Below, piece by piece: positions 12,279 to 23,507 of a stretch of DNA of 64,000 nucleotides. Below the pieces are notes generated by a model. It ran no database searches and was not told where the DNA came from. It saw only the letters and a program-made list of their open reading frames with translations. The stretch spans positions 2,108,001-2,172,000 of the forward strand of contig JACGCN010000006.1 in assembly GCA_014905825.1 (NCBI GenBank), written 5' to 3'. Position 1 is the stretch's first letter; every line of letters begins with the position of its first letter. Source of the stretch: Lyophyllum atratum. Lineage: Eukaryota; Basidiomycota; Agaricomycetes; Agaricales; Lyophyllaceae. The position numbers were made by a program, and so were the translations under genes.

Positions 12279-13902
12279 CTATTCATGTCGCCAAGTCCCC
12301 GTGATGCTTTGGAGGGTCTCGCGAAAAAATCGATTTTCTCCCCTATCATCGTCAGGCGCAAAGGCGAGATCCAAGATTTTAGTCGTTTCTCCATTGTGCA
12401 ACGACGTCAGCCAGCCAGTATCCCTCTCAGCTAACGGCATGACGGACTGCAGTAGGCCGTATGAATTCATAAGCTCAAACTTGATCCTCCACAAGAAGGG
12501 GGTAGTAATGCCCATCGAAGGTGGTACGTTTGTCTCCATTAACCGCCTAATTTCCTCGTACCCTGGCAGAGGGTTTTTGATCGACTGGGGTAATGATGTG
12601 GACTCGGTAGACTGAGATTTGCCTTTTTCCACACCTGAAGAGTCTGTTCGCGCCTGGCGAAGTGCTCTGGGCTGTGCGCGAGCTTGCCCTTTGGGACGCG
12701 CATCACCCACTTTTGCATGACTAGAATCGGTCAAAAATTTCTGGCATAATACGACCTTGAATCTGTGGACGGCTGGCGAGGGACTCAGATTAGAGAAAAG
12801 GACCGGAAGCTTTTCTAGATCTGTCGCAGTCAGACGACTGTAGACTGATGCAACAAACATCGGCAGATCTAGGTGTGCAGTTGACGAAAGGTTGATCAAC
12901 TACACTTTTGTGAGTCGAACGCATACGTCAAAATATCATAGGTTACGAACCAGGGTCATAAGTCGAGAGCCCAGCGTCTGGCGTCGTAGATCATCCTGTT
13001 CCAAGCAATAGAATATGATACGCAGAGGGACTTCTGTATCCCATCTTGTTCCGCTTCCACTTCGACTATAAGGAATTTGTCGAAGAAGCAAATTAGAGAA
13101 GCGACCTGTTTCATGACTGTTCAACGAGTTCATGGTTTCTAGGATAAGTTCTCGCCTACCAGATCCACGAGTATCTGCCACGAGCTCGTCTTGTTCAAAG
13201 AGAACTATCAACCAGTCTAAAACTGGCCATGCATCCTGGCCGACGATAGCGTTCTCCATGATAGAGCCGTCCGCAGAAGCATCACCTTCATCGGGGTTAT
13301 GCGCACGTTTCTTGCCTTTGCTGGGTATTATTGAGAGGCTCTGACCGCGATACGTGAAACCCTCTCCCAAGATGCTCCAACAATCCTTTGCCTCTGGGAT
13401 ACACATCGACTGCGGCCCAATAACGGATTCTAGGGAGCCATCATCGTAAGGAGCTGGTTGGTCCTGCGTAGGGTCGCGACAAGACGGAAGAGCACGTGCG
13501 ACTGTTTCTGGGTAGTTTGTTATGGTAAAAGATTTCAGAAGGCGTCGTGCTGCTAAGACAGCAGGTCCAGATGGAATCCGCTTCTTCATAGATGCTTTGC
13601 TTGGAGACGATGGTACATCAGTGTAGACCATTTCGTTCATTGCAGGCGGGTGTTCTGGCTGAAGAGCAATATAAATGAGTTGGCGAATGTGCGGTCTGAT
13701 TCCATGTCAGCACAGGGAAAAATCAAGAAATATGGTCATTCACTTACACCGCTGGCTTGTAGTTCGATGAGCGTAGCTGTTCCATGACAGCGATCGCGGA
13801 TTCGAACTGGCCTTCTTCAAAGCATGTATCGACTACTCCTCGTTGATGAGTGCTTAGTTCGCGCTCAACGACGCCGTCGCGTTGTTCTGCATTGGACGCC
13901 AT
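12279..13902 (-). CDS. Unrecognised protein of about 490 residues
   Basis: Three exons on minus: 13748-13902, 12951-13695 and 12279-12899, with 51-52 bp GT-AG introns that keep the frame. I do not recognise a family. The N-terminal 55 residues look helical (STHQRGVVDTCFEEGQFES AIAVMEQL). The middle has a Lys/Arg patch (KGKKRAHNPDE) that could be a nuclear signal. The C-terminal third has a basic, Gln/Arg-rich spacer followed by a segment ending in TGTWRHE. No signal peptide or membrane segment is present. Good codon use and clean splicing over 1.6 kb support a real gene. It starts 355 bp from BolA on the opposite strand, so they share an upstream region. Confidence 0.75.
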
Positions 13903-14257
13903 CGTGACAAAGTTGTAGTGGCAGAAAGTGTCACGTCAAACACCGTGGCCAAAACGCGTGACGTCACAGCATACCCTCAGTAACGTGCCACGGTGCATTT
14001 CTGGATCGCACGACATCATGACCAAAATGCGACATATCAACCATACCAAAACTATCAGGAGCCTTTTCATTACCGTCATTTTGGCAGGGACTTGTGAACA
14101 TTACAAGTTACATGCGTGTCTCCGCCTCAATCGACAAGCCGGTTTGTTGCTCAATTGGCGCTGTTCCAAACAATGGGCAATGTGCGTCCATTCATGTAAA
14201 CAAGCACACACAGATTGTCGCATCACGACTCGGAGGAAACGGTCTCGAAGGAACCAT
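13903..14257. promoter_or_regulatory. Shared upstream region of two divergent genes
   Basis: 355 bp separate the start codons of the unrecognised minus-strand gene and of BolA. GTCAC/GTGAC words are frequent near 13900-13980 (AAAGTGTCACGTCAAAC, GCGTGACGTCACAGC), and the second contains a palindromic TGACGTCA, which is the consensus CRE/ATF site for bZIP factors. That match is seen in the sequence; its use is inference. Confidence 0.45.
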
Positions 14258-14816
14258 ATGTCGTTACTACGTATCTACTGCAGAGGACCGCTATTCCACA
14301 CTCCTGTGCGAAGATATCTTACTACCATGGATACTGCTACCCCAGGGCCTCTTGAAACCTCAATACGTGATAAGGTTCTACCCCGCATCATCTTTTCGAG
14401 TTATACCACTGAGGTACCCCCGCGCATAGTTGGTTCGAGTTCTACAACCAACCTCGGTAACGATATCAAATGACTCGTGGCAACATCGTCATCATGCTCC
14501 CATGCGAGCGCAAGGTGGAGGTAACGGAGAAACACGTAAGTATTCAGAGAATCAATGTCCCATCGCATAACGGAACAACTCTCTTTCTGCCAGACTTTTC
14601 TATTCAAGTCATCTCGGATTCCTTCAAAGGAAAGGTTGTTCATCTTCAACGAATTATATAACGCTCGGTTCTGAACTTGCCCTATCCACACTGCAGAACA
14701 CGATGCAACGGCACCGCATGGTTTATTCAGCACTCTCTGAAGAACTCTCTCAAGGACTACATTCCCTATCTTTGAAAACAAGGACGACAGATGAAGCTAG
14801 TGCTTTGGAGAGCTGA
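14258..14816 (+). CDS. BolA-family protein, probably mitochondrial
   Basis: BolA proteins work with monothiol glutaredoxins in iron-sulfur cluster trafficking. Four exons: 14258-14374, 14430-14535, 14594-14634 and 14697-14816. The spliced core gives ISNDSWQHRHH, then GGGNGETHFSIQVISDSFKGK and MQRHRMVYSALSEEL, then GLHSLSLKTRT, which is the BolA fold with the conserved RHR(M/L)V motif and the His of THF. The first in-frame ATG (14258) adds 23 residues before Met24; they contain four Arg and no acidic residue, with a hydrophobic side, as in a mitochondrial targeting sequence. Starting at 14327 instead would give a cytosolic form. Length from the first ATG is 127 aa. I favour a mitochondrial BOLA1/Bol1-like protein. 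Confidence 0.92.
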
Positions 14817-14910
14817 TCTTAATACCTACGGCAGTCAACTTGTCGCGTTGTTGTTTCCTTAACCATGGCTAACATGTTGGCGTGGAATCGGGTTGCGACT
14901 CCTACATGAG

Positions 14911-14958
14911 TAAGTAAAGGTATTTCTTACTTATCTTTACTAGAAATACCTTTACTTA
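14911..14958. repeat. Perfect 17-bp inverted repeat (hairpin) with 14-nt loop
   Basis: Bases 14911-14927 and 14942-14958 are exact reverse complements (left arm TAAGTAAAGGTATTTCT). The loop (14928-14941) itself repeats the TTACTTA/TTTACT words. A shorter GAGT...ACTC pairing lies just outside, offset by three bases. It may be the end of a small non-autonomous element, or a strong RNA hairpin downstream of BolA. Confidence 0.8.
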
Positions 14959-15034
14959 TGACTCAAGGGATGTAATCGTCAAATAATTGGAACTTACTTA
15001 GCAAGAACACACGGCCTTCACGACCGCATCAAAA

Positions 15035-15115
15035 ATAAGCTCTCCGATCGGTAACCGTCACGGTCGCAAGATCTACGGATCAGCAATCAGTGCTTCAACC
15101 GCTACGCTACGCGCG
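15035..15115 (-). repeat. tRNA-like sequence, possible decayed SINE head
   Basis: On minus, TAGCGTAGCGG near 15110 resembles an RNA polymerase III A box, and about 50 nt later GGTTACCGATCGG resembles a B box interrupted by two bases. The stems needed for a working tRNA do not pair well, so this is not called a tRNA gene. The AT-rich part and hairpin at 14911-14958 would lie downstream of it on the minus strand, as the tail of a SINE would. Weak evidence. Confidence 0.25.
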
Positions 15116-15301
15116 TATCCTCAGCTACATGTTTAACATCAAAGCAGTACAGACCTACGGGACCACTACCCCCGTAATGGCTGTGTTGACCATCACCCGA
15201 TGGTCACTTGAAGGAAGCCTGGAAACCAGCGCTTGATATATAGCCAGTGAGAATGAACATCCTTGCCCAATTATTCATCCGTATTCCGCCAAGCAATAAC
15301 C

Positions 15302-16659
15302 ATGGCTTCTCGGTCGGATAATAGTCGCCAACGATATGATGAGGAGCGACCGACACTTCCACCGATCCGGGATTTATTTCATGGTGAGTTGTACCTGGGA
15401 TTTCGACATCGCAAGTATTGACTGGTTGAAATAGATCTACGCATACCTCAGGACTCCCCCTCATCGACTCTTGCACGCCTGCGTGTCAGCGATGACTACG
15501 AAGAAACTGCAAGATACGCTTCCACGCGTCCCTTATCCTCACAAGGTGCCTTCAGGCCCTCCGTTGAACGACATCCAAGGTCAGAAACCTCCCAGTTGCA
15601 CCAATACGGCCCCCGCCATCGTCACCACGACCCAACGCCATCGCTCCTTGATCCATATCATATTCAATTAGGCCGTGAATTTCCTGCCTCTCAGCGTTCA
15701 CTCCAGCCGTCCTCTGAATATGAAGCACCTCTCCAAAACCCTCGCACAACCAGCCGTCATCCATCGCCTCAGATCCAAGAGGCTCGTGGAATGCCGGGTT
15801 ACATTCAACCAGAATGGTCGTCACGCAGGCATACCTCTCATGGCGATCCTATAGCTGCTTCTCGTTATCCGGCGTATGATCAGAGGTCAGCCCAGCACCC
15901 ACGGGAGGATCGCACGCCGATCGCTCGTTACCCGCCTTATAGCCAACCTAGCCATAGTCAGGTATCAGGCTATTCCCCCTGGCTTAGGGAAGTGTCAACA
16001 TCGGGGCCCGCCATAGGTGCTACTGAGGACGAAAGGACTCCAGTAGCGAGATATGGTGGCACGGTATCTCGAGGGATCCCTCCGCATTCATGGGAAGCTC
16101 CCAAAGATATCAACAGTGGGCCAGCTCTGTCAAAGTATGAATGTGGCTACTGTGGAAAAGGCTTTAACCGCCCCAGCAGCCTCAAGGTGATCAAATGCTC
16201 CATCTCTGTCAACCCAATACTTACTATGGTGCCCCCAGATCCATCTCAACAGTCATACAGGGGCGAAACGTATGTATGTCTTTACAGGTTCCTGATCAGA
16301 CCTTAATTTCCTGTTCCCGCTTAGCCTTTGTTTGCCCAGTAGAGAGCTGTGGCCGCAGTTTCAGCGTCCTCAGCAATATGCGCAGACATGCCCGTGTGCA
16401 CACGCAAACCCCGTTGCAACAGGCAGATCCTTCCAGCGACGAGGAAAGTGAGCGATCGGCTTCGCTCACCGGTTCAGCTCTTCCGTTAGCCACACCGACC
16501 CATTCACGCAACCCTGACATGGCAGCATCCGTCCATCGCCGCCGAAGTAGCACTGCGTCCATTTCAGGCGCGAGCTCACGCAGAAGTCATGCTTCGGAAG
16601 AAGACAGTACAAACGAGAGTGCTCGCCCAGAAAAACGCTCCCGCCGCCATCCGAAATAA
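15302..16659 (+). CDS. C2H2 zinc-finger transcription factor
   Basis: Four exons: 15302-15383, 15435-16186, 16239-16269 and 16325-16659. The protein (about 399 aa) opens with TLPPIRDLFHDL, a short motif often seen near the start of Agaricomycete C2H2 factors. A long disordered region rich in Arg, His, Pro and Tyr follows. Two fingers are seen: YECGYCGKGFNRPSSLKIHLNSH and, joined by TGAKP, FVCPVESCGRSFSVLSNMRRH. The first finger is completed only after splicing exons 2 and 3, and the linker crosses the exon 3-4 junction. The C-terminus is Ser-rich and ends in a basic KRSRRHPK patch that could be a nuclear signal. DNA target unknown. Confidence 0.88.
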
Positions 16660-17326
16660 CGAAACCTACCACGAACCCATCAACGTTCTTAAACTCTCTT
16701 ACAAGGGGGCCACAACTATCTTTATTCTGTCTTGATTCTATCATTATTCTATCATTATTCGCCTTCGGTTCCCATCGCGCACTTAACTTATCGTTATTTC
16801 ATTCCTCGTCCTACTCATAATATTTATGTATCCTGCTTCCATTGCATCATTCACGGACCACGCATTATCCTCATAGAGGTTGTTTCTATAGCTCTTGCAT
16901 ATAATGTATCTATGTATCCGCATAACCACTGTCACCGTTTTCCAAACTTTTATTTCCATGAGTCGGGTGAAGGTTCGGTGTGAAGATGCCGCCTCAAGGC
17001 GCGGCACGTTACATACCCCATGTAGATCTGTGGTGCATCGTTAGTTTGCCGCTCTAGCGAGGCGTTTTGAGCATTTGAAATCCTGACAACACATCGTGGA
17101 CTGGTCGTGTTTATGTCCAAAATTCCGATGTGGGAGACTGCCAGTATTCGCCCCCGTCTCGGTGAAGATCGCTAAGTCAAATACCGCCTGCCGCTTGTCA
17201 GCTTTACATTGATAAGATTTGTTAGTTATACAACGAAGACAGTACCCGCATATTCAAACAGGGCTAACTCCGTAATCGCATCACGTCATGTAGGGTCGTA
17301 GCAGTCATGTAGATCGTTTCCTGGTA
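16660..17326. other. Intergenic between two convergent genes
   Basis: 667 bp holding the 3' ends of the C2H2 gene (+) and the NDR kinase (-). AT-rich and pyrimidine-rich to about 16970, consistent with UTR. No coding signal or structured repeat recognised. Confidence 0.5.
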
Positions 17327-20300
17327 TTACATCGAAATTGCACGGCCTTTGCCAACTTCGCGTGTTTCTCGAACGGGTGCCCGACCCCTAACCGTCTCCT
17401 GTCCATAGGTGTCCGGCAGAGGGTCGAATGCTTTATCAGCCCTAAGATAACTGATCGCACGAGGACTCTTGTGGGTGAAACCAGCAAATGCCAAAGCTTT
17501 GCGGGAATCCAAGATCTCTGCGCCATATATCTTGTCCCGAAGCATTGGGTCGCGAGTAGCGTCAGCTGGCGCACCGTTTGCAGGTGCCAAAGGCTGAAAC
17601 ATGCCATTGGATTCTTAGGACTCGGTGCTTCGGTATTTATTTCCATGACGCACCTCGGGTGGAATATCTGAGTCAAAGTGCCGCGTATCTTCGGGATTAC
17701 GAAGCTCGGGGCGATAGGGTGCAGGGTATCGATAGATATTGAGCCAATCAATGCCACGAAAGAACGGATGGGCCTAAGGAAGGTTAGCATCCACTCCAGA
17801 ACGTTTTGACGGAGATTAAGAACTATGTGGCACCTTGATGAGGTCCGCACCGTCACTGCCAACGGTGGAACCATACTGAGGGATGAAACTACTTCGTCTA
17901 GCTTGCATTATCATAGAGTTGGGCCGAGATACGGATGCTGAGGACTGCGAGCCTAAGCGGTCTTCGGGCTCGCAAAGGAGCTGCTGCATCAAGCTCACAC
18001 CCTCATGCGATACTCGAGGACGAGAGGGAAATCGAAGCGACTGCTTCCAGTTCAGAATCTTCTGCCTTGTAACGTGGCGCTACCAGCATTCAGGCATGAG
18101 ACCGCGGTCGTCTCAAAAAGAGCAGCTAGAGATTTACCGAGTTGCTGACAAATGGGGGGAAGCTATCAACTAGTGTCAGCGTACGGTTCTCAAGGGCGGT
18201 TGTACTCGACGAACCCATATAAACATTCAAACATTATGACACCGAGGCTCCACCAGTCGCACGAATATGAATAGCCATGGCCACGAATGACCTCGGGCGA
18301 CACTAAGTCGAGATGAGTTTGTAACTATATATGATGCTGAGGAGAAGAAACATACTATAGGAATTCGTTCCACACCTTTTCCAGATGTCAACAAAGGCAG
18401 CAAGACCAAAGGACACTACACGTACACAGAATATGCCAGCTAATTTTTTTTGCGCGGTCAGAATTGACAAGAGAGCGGCAAATTTTGAGGAATCCATGTA
18501 CCTTTCTGCGATTCTTGTCCCGCCATGTAAACACCCCGCCCTGTCCTTTTCCGTCGCCCATCAGGAGTTCGATATCCTTACGGTTCATGCGACGTGTCCC
18601 TTTCCCGTCGGCGATACCGTTGCTATCTTCCAGGTCGATGCCATGCTTGTGCAAAAGCTGTAATCGTTGTTGTTCGTAGTCTAGAAGGGTGTGTTATATT
18701 AAATCCAAGAAGGAGAGGAAATGGCATGATTAACATGAAGTATCGTGAGCCCAATGGAGATCGGTCCTGTTCGGAACGAAATATGAGTTGGAGTGTGCTA
18801 GAATTCACTAAACAGGTACTAACGCCAGGCCAAAGTCACTGAGTTTGATGTGGCCTTCTGGGTCGAATAGAAAATTCTACAGTTGAAAAGGGGCGTCAGT
18901 ATGGCGACAGTCCCTCAGTCCCGGAAATAGACCTACGTCGGGCTTAATGTCACGGTGAATGAATCCATGTTTATGACAGGACTCGATAGCGAGTATCATC
19001 TGCGGCCAGGGACAGGAAGCATCGAGTGTACCGAAAAAAAACTCATAGAGATCATTGCCTACCTCAGCGACATAGAAGCGAGTGAAGTCTTCGTCGAAGA
19101 CATCTCTTTCTATCAACAGGTTGAGAAGGTCCCCACCGCCCATGTACTCAAGAACCTGCATTGACACCGACAAATGAAATCAAAATTAAATCAATCCCAC
19201 ACATTTGGTCTGTTAGGAGATGGATGTATCCACTGACCAGATAGAGATTATCGCGATCTTGGAAGCTATAGTATAGCCTCACTATCCACTCAGCGCCACT
19301 CGGTGAATTGACCATGGATGCCGATTTAAGGATGTCACGCTCCGCGCGAACGTGGCCCTCCTGACCTTTACGCAACATGTCCGTCTTTCGTAACTGTGCC
19401 ATTGTTATCGCGTGAGACTTCAATGGCGGGCATGGAGGGAAACGCCGTCACCTGCTTCATGGCATACAAGCTTCCTGTCGACTGCTCCCTCACCAAGGAG
19501 ACGACACCAAAAGCACCTTATCAAAATGGATGAGATACAGCAAGAACACGGTGTTAAAGCGAAGAGCAGACCATGTCCAATGGTCTTGAGCTTGACGAAG
19601 GCGCTAGCATCGACTTTTCGCCTTCGATCACGAAGATAGTCCGTTTCATTCTGTCGCCAGCGAGCCCGTAGATTCTCCTTTTGTGCCTGACTAAGGCTCA
19701 TCTCCATCATCTCTTTCTCCATTGCAAGTTTACGCTGCTCGCGGGATGGAGGATGCCGAAACAGTGGGAAATAGAGGTTCTCAAAGTAGATCCGTGCAGA
19801 AACAGCCTTGTCCAAGGTGGCTAAAGAAGGTATAATTGTCCTTGGAGCAGGTGGGGGTTCTGGAATGTCCCTGGCCTCCAATGGGGTACCTTCATCATCG
19901 GTCTCTTGAACTTCTGGATGGGCTTTGAGCCCACCACCCCATCGGATAGTAGAATTACCCGGACGCCCAGGAAGACCATCTAGATAAGATGCCCCAAGGG
20001 TCACATTCTCGCGAGCGGCAGTCGTGAGCATCGAGGAGGTAGTCGTCGTACTCATACCATTCACGACGCGGAGCTCGCCACGGACAGCTTCCTCCTGCCA
20101 TTCGTTTCGGGCAGGATTGGACGCACTGACAACTTCATTGACAGCTCTCGCTTGGATGTTTTGTCGAACACGGTCCTTAATGGGGTTTGCCCAGCGCGGA
20201 TCTGAGGAGCTTGTGAATTTAGACTCAGGAGAAAGCGCTAGAACCCTGACCTCCCAGCTTCCCTAATCCATCAGGTCCCCATCGTGTGAGCAGAGCCTCC

Positions 20301-20817
20301 AGTTGGTCTGCATCTGACGCGTGGATGAGGTGTCTAGGGTACGCAAAAGAAGGTTAAGGCGAGGCAACGTGAGATATGCAATGCACCAAACGCACACAAA
20401 GCCCGTTGGTTTGGACACCATATCCTTGCTAATCCTGCGGCCTTTCTTTGCGGAGACTGCGGGGCCTACAGCTCTGGTTGAGCTAGGGCCTATGTTCTCG
20501 TAGCGAGGTCCAGCCACAATAGGATCGGGAACTGTGGGCGAAGTTTGGGGCGCGCCCCAAAGCAGTCGCGAAGGCGAGGGGGTGGGTATCATAGCCAGGA
20601 GATCGTAAAATCCTTTGTGAAGGAGGGTACCAGCTGGAACTCTAGACACCGGCTCATCATAAGTATGGGGTGGGTGCGGGGCGAATTGTGGATATGCATA
20701 GGATGAGAAGTGTGGATCCATAAGAGTATACACATCAGATGCGGGGTATGGATTGGGTCTGGCGCCCATTGGTCGCATAGGAGGCGCAGGCAGCGGACGA
20801 CGGGTAGGCGAGGCCAT
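17327..20817 (-). CDS. NDR-class AGC protein kinase (Cbk1/Orb6-related paralog)
   Basis: Ser/Thr kinase of the NDR/LATS group, which controls polarity and morphogenesis with a Mob co-activator. About 17 coding exons can be joined in frame. The N-terminal 300 residues are low in complexity except for an N-lobe-proximal helical segment ([24 protein letters not shown]...). Kinase motifs: [46 protein letters not shown]. An insert of about 65 residues sits between DFG and the activation-loop Ser, as in NDR kinases. The loop reads LAYSVCGTNSYMSPEV, where classic NDRs have GTPDYIAPE. The hydrophobic motif FAGFTHK keeps the regulatory Thr. Two tiny exons (18426-18439, 14 nt; 18356-18375, 20 nt) encode the activation loop. 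It differs from Cot1/Cbk1 enough that I call it a paralog. Confidence 0.88.
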
Positions 20818-21869
20818 GGGGTATCTAGTGAGTAAAACGGTCAGTAAGCAGGTCAATAAGTAGGTATAAGTTGTCTGCTTTTGCGGTGGAGACAGTCACC
20901 ATTGGCACTGGCAGTTGATCAGAGTTAGCAGCTTTGGGCCACGTGGTAATATAGATAATCTAATCTCACACCTATTAACCGGCGGTTGGCCTCGCGTCAA
21001 TCTTGGATCTGACCTAGCACAGTTTACTCAGAAATTACCGTTGATCGACACTCCTGGATCCTGGAAAAGCAAGTTGAAACCAACGTCGCTTCTGATGCCC
21101 AGTCCCTTGTGCCACTGGCCTCCTCCTCCGTCTTCCATCGAGATCCAACTCGCCTCCACGTTTGGAATTGGCCCTTATGTGACATAAGTAACCGAGAAGC
21201 ACCGATCATCATTCTGACGAATCTATGGTTCAGGTCCCCAAGCCCAAACGGTGCAGACGCGGCCCCAAGAGTCAAGAATAGTATGTACGCTTCAACCTCC
21301 TTGTACTGTGTTTAATTGGCAATGCACCTTGGGAGCATTGGATTGCCGGGTCCTTCAAACCTTGAAACGGAGGTAGATGACTCACCTTTTCACCCCGACC
21401 GACACGAGGCTCTACACAGGTTCCAGATGTCAGCGCGATCCAACGCGTGTTAAAATGTCACCAGCAATTCTTTTTACGGCTTCGGCCAAACGGCTATATT
21501 CTCCAGGCCCTGTGAAGCTTCTCTGGCTCTCTTCCCAAACGAACAACAACAACCTGTTCTTTACAATCTGGGCCGTATATAATGCAGCCGATTTTAGCCT
21601 TTACGCAAACCTAGTACTCGCATAACGCGTGTCCAACGCCAACATCCTTACCGCAACCCTACCGCGTGCAGCTCCGGTGCATGCGTGTTCTGTGCCATCC
21701 CTGATCGCTTCAACGGCTTATCGCGTTTGCCCGTCCTAGCCTCGAGTACCAGGCTGTGGATTGCCCGCCCTCGTGTTCGCTACTACTTAAATCCCTCCTA
21801 CGATCCTTTCAATTTCGCCTCACTAATATTCCCCTTCTTCTCTTCTTATAACTATCTGCTTTCACTAAT
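20818..21869. promoter_or_regulatory. Divergent upstream region, NDR kinase and homeodomain gene
   Basis: 1,052 bp between two start codons that face away from each other. It holds no plausible coding exon. Pyrimidine-rich runs before 21870 (for example CCCCTTCTTCTCTTCTT) are typical of fungal leaders just before transcription or translation starts. The kinase frame is open a further 13 codons to an ATG at 20856, but that crosses a likely leader and was not used. Confidence 0.5.
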
Positions 21870-23196
21870 ATGTCGAGCTCGAACGATCGGTATTTCGGTA
21901 CTAGTTACACCAAATCACGTAGAAGCTCTCCAGATTCCCAAGTTGGTTTTTTTCAGACGGGACAGGGTGGGCGAACTGTGCTCCCTCCTCTTTCTTCAGC
22001 CTTTCCAACCTCACGTTTTCCAGGTCTGTTCTTCCATTAGTGTCCAAGGCCACCACACTCAACTCAGTTATGTTGTACAGGGCCCGCATACTCGAACCAA
22101 TACACGCCTCGCTCTTCACCAGCAAGATACGAGGTCAATCAACAAGTACTATACCACTATACCTGTAAGCCTCCCAATACAGACCGGAATGAGCAATTGC
22201 CGCTATCTCATTTCCCTTTAATTTTAGCTCCTGAGCCGGCATCGTCATACCCGATCTATGAGACCCATGAACGCTACCCTACGCCGTCTCAAGGCTACAA
22301 TTATACCTCTAGAACTCCCCCTATACCCGTGGCTCAGCCAGACAACCGAAAATTGCCTCCTTTGGCCACCAACCCTAGCGCTGGATGGACGACGTCATAC
22401 CTGCCTATGACCTCGAATTACCAAACTGGCAGCGGTGGCAGTAGCGGCATTCGCTCACCCATGGCGTCCTATCCAAATGCCTATGCATATCCACCAACAA
22501 CTCAAGGTGGAACATACACATATATGCCCACACATGAGCATGGGAACGTTCATATACCTTCCATGAACCCATCGGCTCATATGACTTCATATGAAGTAGC
22601 GGACGCACCTCGCAGCGATCATCATCGCTCATCCTCTCCTTATAATCGAAGCGTCTCGCACGTACCCGCCCCCACATACAGTGCTCCTCCTGTCTCACCG
22701 ACATCCCCAGACGACTCTACAATCAAAAAGAAGCGCAAGCGCGCCGACGCCCGCCAGCTGAAAGTTCTCAATGAAACCTACAATAGAACCGCCTTCCCAT
22801 CCACGGAAGAACGACTAGCCCTCGCGAAGGAATTGGACATGAGTCCTCGCAGTGTCCAGATTTGGTACGTTCTTCCTTCTTGGTCTACTACATGCACCGT
22901 TAAGCCTCAAGACTCCTAGGTTTCAAAATAAAAGGCAGTCGATGCGGCAGACAAACCGACAATCTTCGACCGTCGGATCCTCCTCACAACCATTCACTAT
23001 GCCAGGGCAGGATATTCTCGAAGACATGGACCACGTTCAAATGGGATACGGGGGTTCCATGACGATCGCCGAGGCTCAGTACTCGTCTAGACATTCACCA
23101 GATACATCGCGATCCCACACTTCCCAGTCATCATCGTCGCATCGTCGTGCCCGACACAACGAAGAACCCGTTGATCACCGCAAGCAGTGGTATTGA
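21870..23196 (+). CDS. Homeodomain transcription factor
   Basis: Exons: 21870-22023, 22081-22164, 22228-22864 and 22920-23196. The homeodomain lies after a basic KKKRKR patch and reads RQLKVLNETYNRTAFPSTEE, then ELDMSPRSVQIWFQNKRQ; the third helix has the invariant W, F, N and R, and its WF is made by splicing 22864 to 22920. It is a typical, not TALE, homeodomain. The N-terminus is rich in Pro, Ser and Tyr and the C-terminus in Ser and His. In mushrooms, homeodomain factors of this kind (hom1/hom2 in Schizophyllum) regulate fruiting; whether this is one of them cannot be decided here. The 63-nt intron at 22165-22227 is a multiple of three without a stop, so it might be retained in some transcripts. 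Confidence 0.9.
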
Positions 23197-23507
23197 ATCT
23201 AATTCGCCTCCAGCATTCACATAGTTACAGCCGCTCATTCATTTCATTTATCTTGCTTTCCCGTTACACCCAAAGCGGTGATTGACCCTTTAACCTACGC
23301 ATATCTGCATTAATCCTCTCATTAATTCCCCAGCATTTATATACATACCCGATCAAGTTCATCTAACTTCCCTTCCTATTGTATCTATCTATCACGACGC
23401 CCCTACCTTACTACGTCTTTTATTATACTTTATGTAATTATGCTGTCTTCCAGGTGGATAGTTGCTTTTATGGTCCTTCTATCTTGTCCCTTGGAGACCG
23501 ACAAATT
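23197..23507. other. Intergenic between convergent homeodomain and LPMO genes
   Basis: 311 bp, pyrimidine- and AT-rich, fitting 3' UTR sequence of both genes. No other signal. Confidence 0.45.

Noticed and set aside
14100..14473. Long plus-strand frame (from 13928) upstream of BolA
   Set aside because: Only its last part, from the ATG at 14258, is in frame with BolA; the earlier part has no family sequence and lies in the shared promoter.
15035..15115. Functional tRNA gene on minus
   Set aside because: A- and B-box words are imperfect and the anticodon and acceptor stems do not pair.
20818..20856. Upstream Met for the NDR kinase
   Set aside because: The added 13 residues lie in likely leader sequence, and the Met at 20817 begins the low-complexity N-terminus normally.
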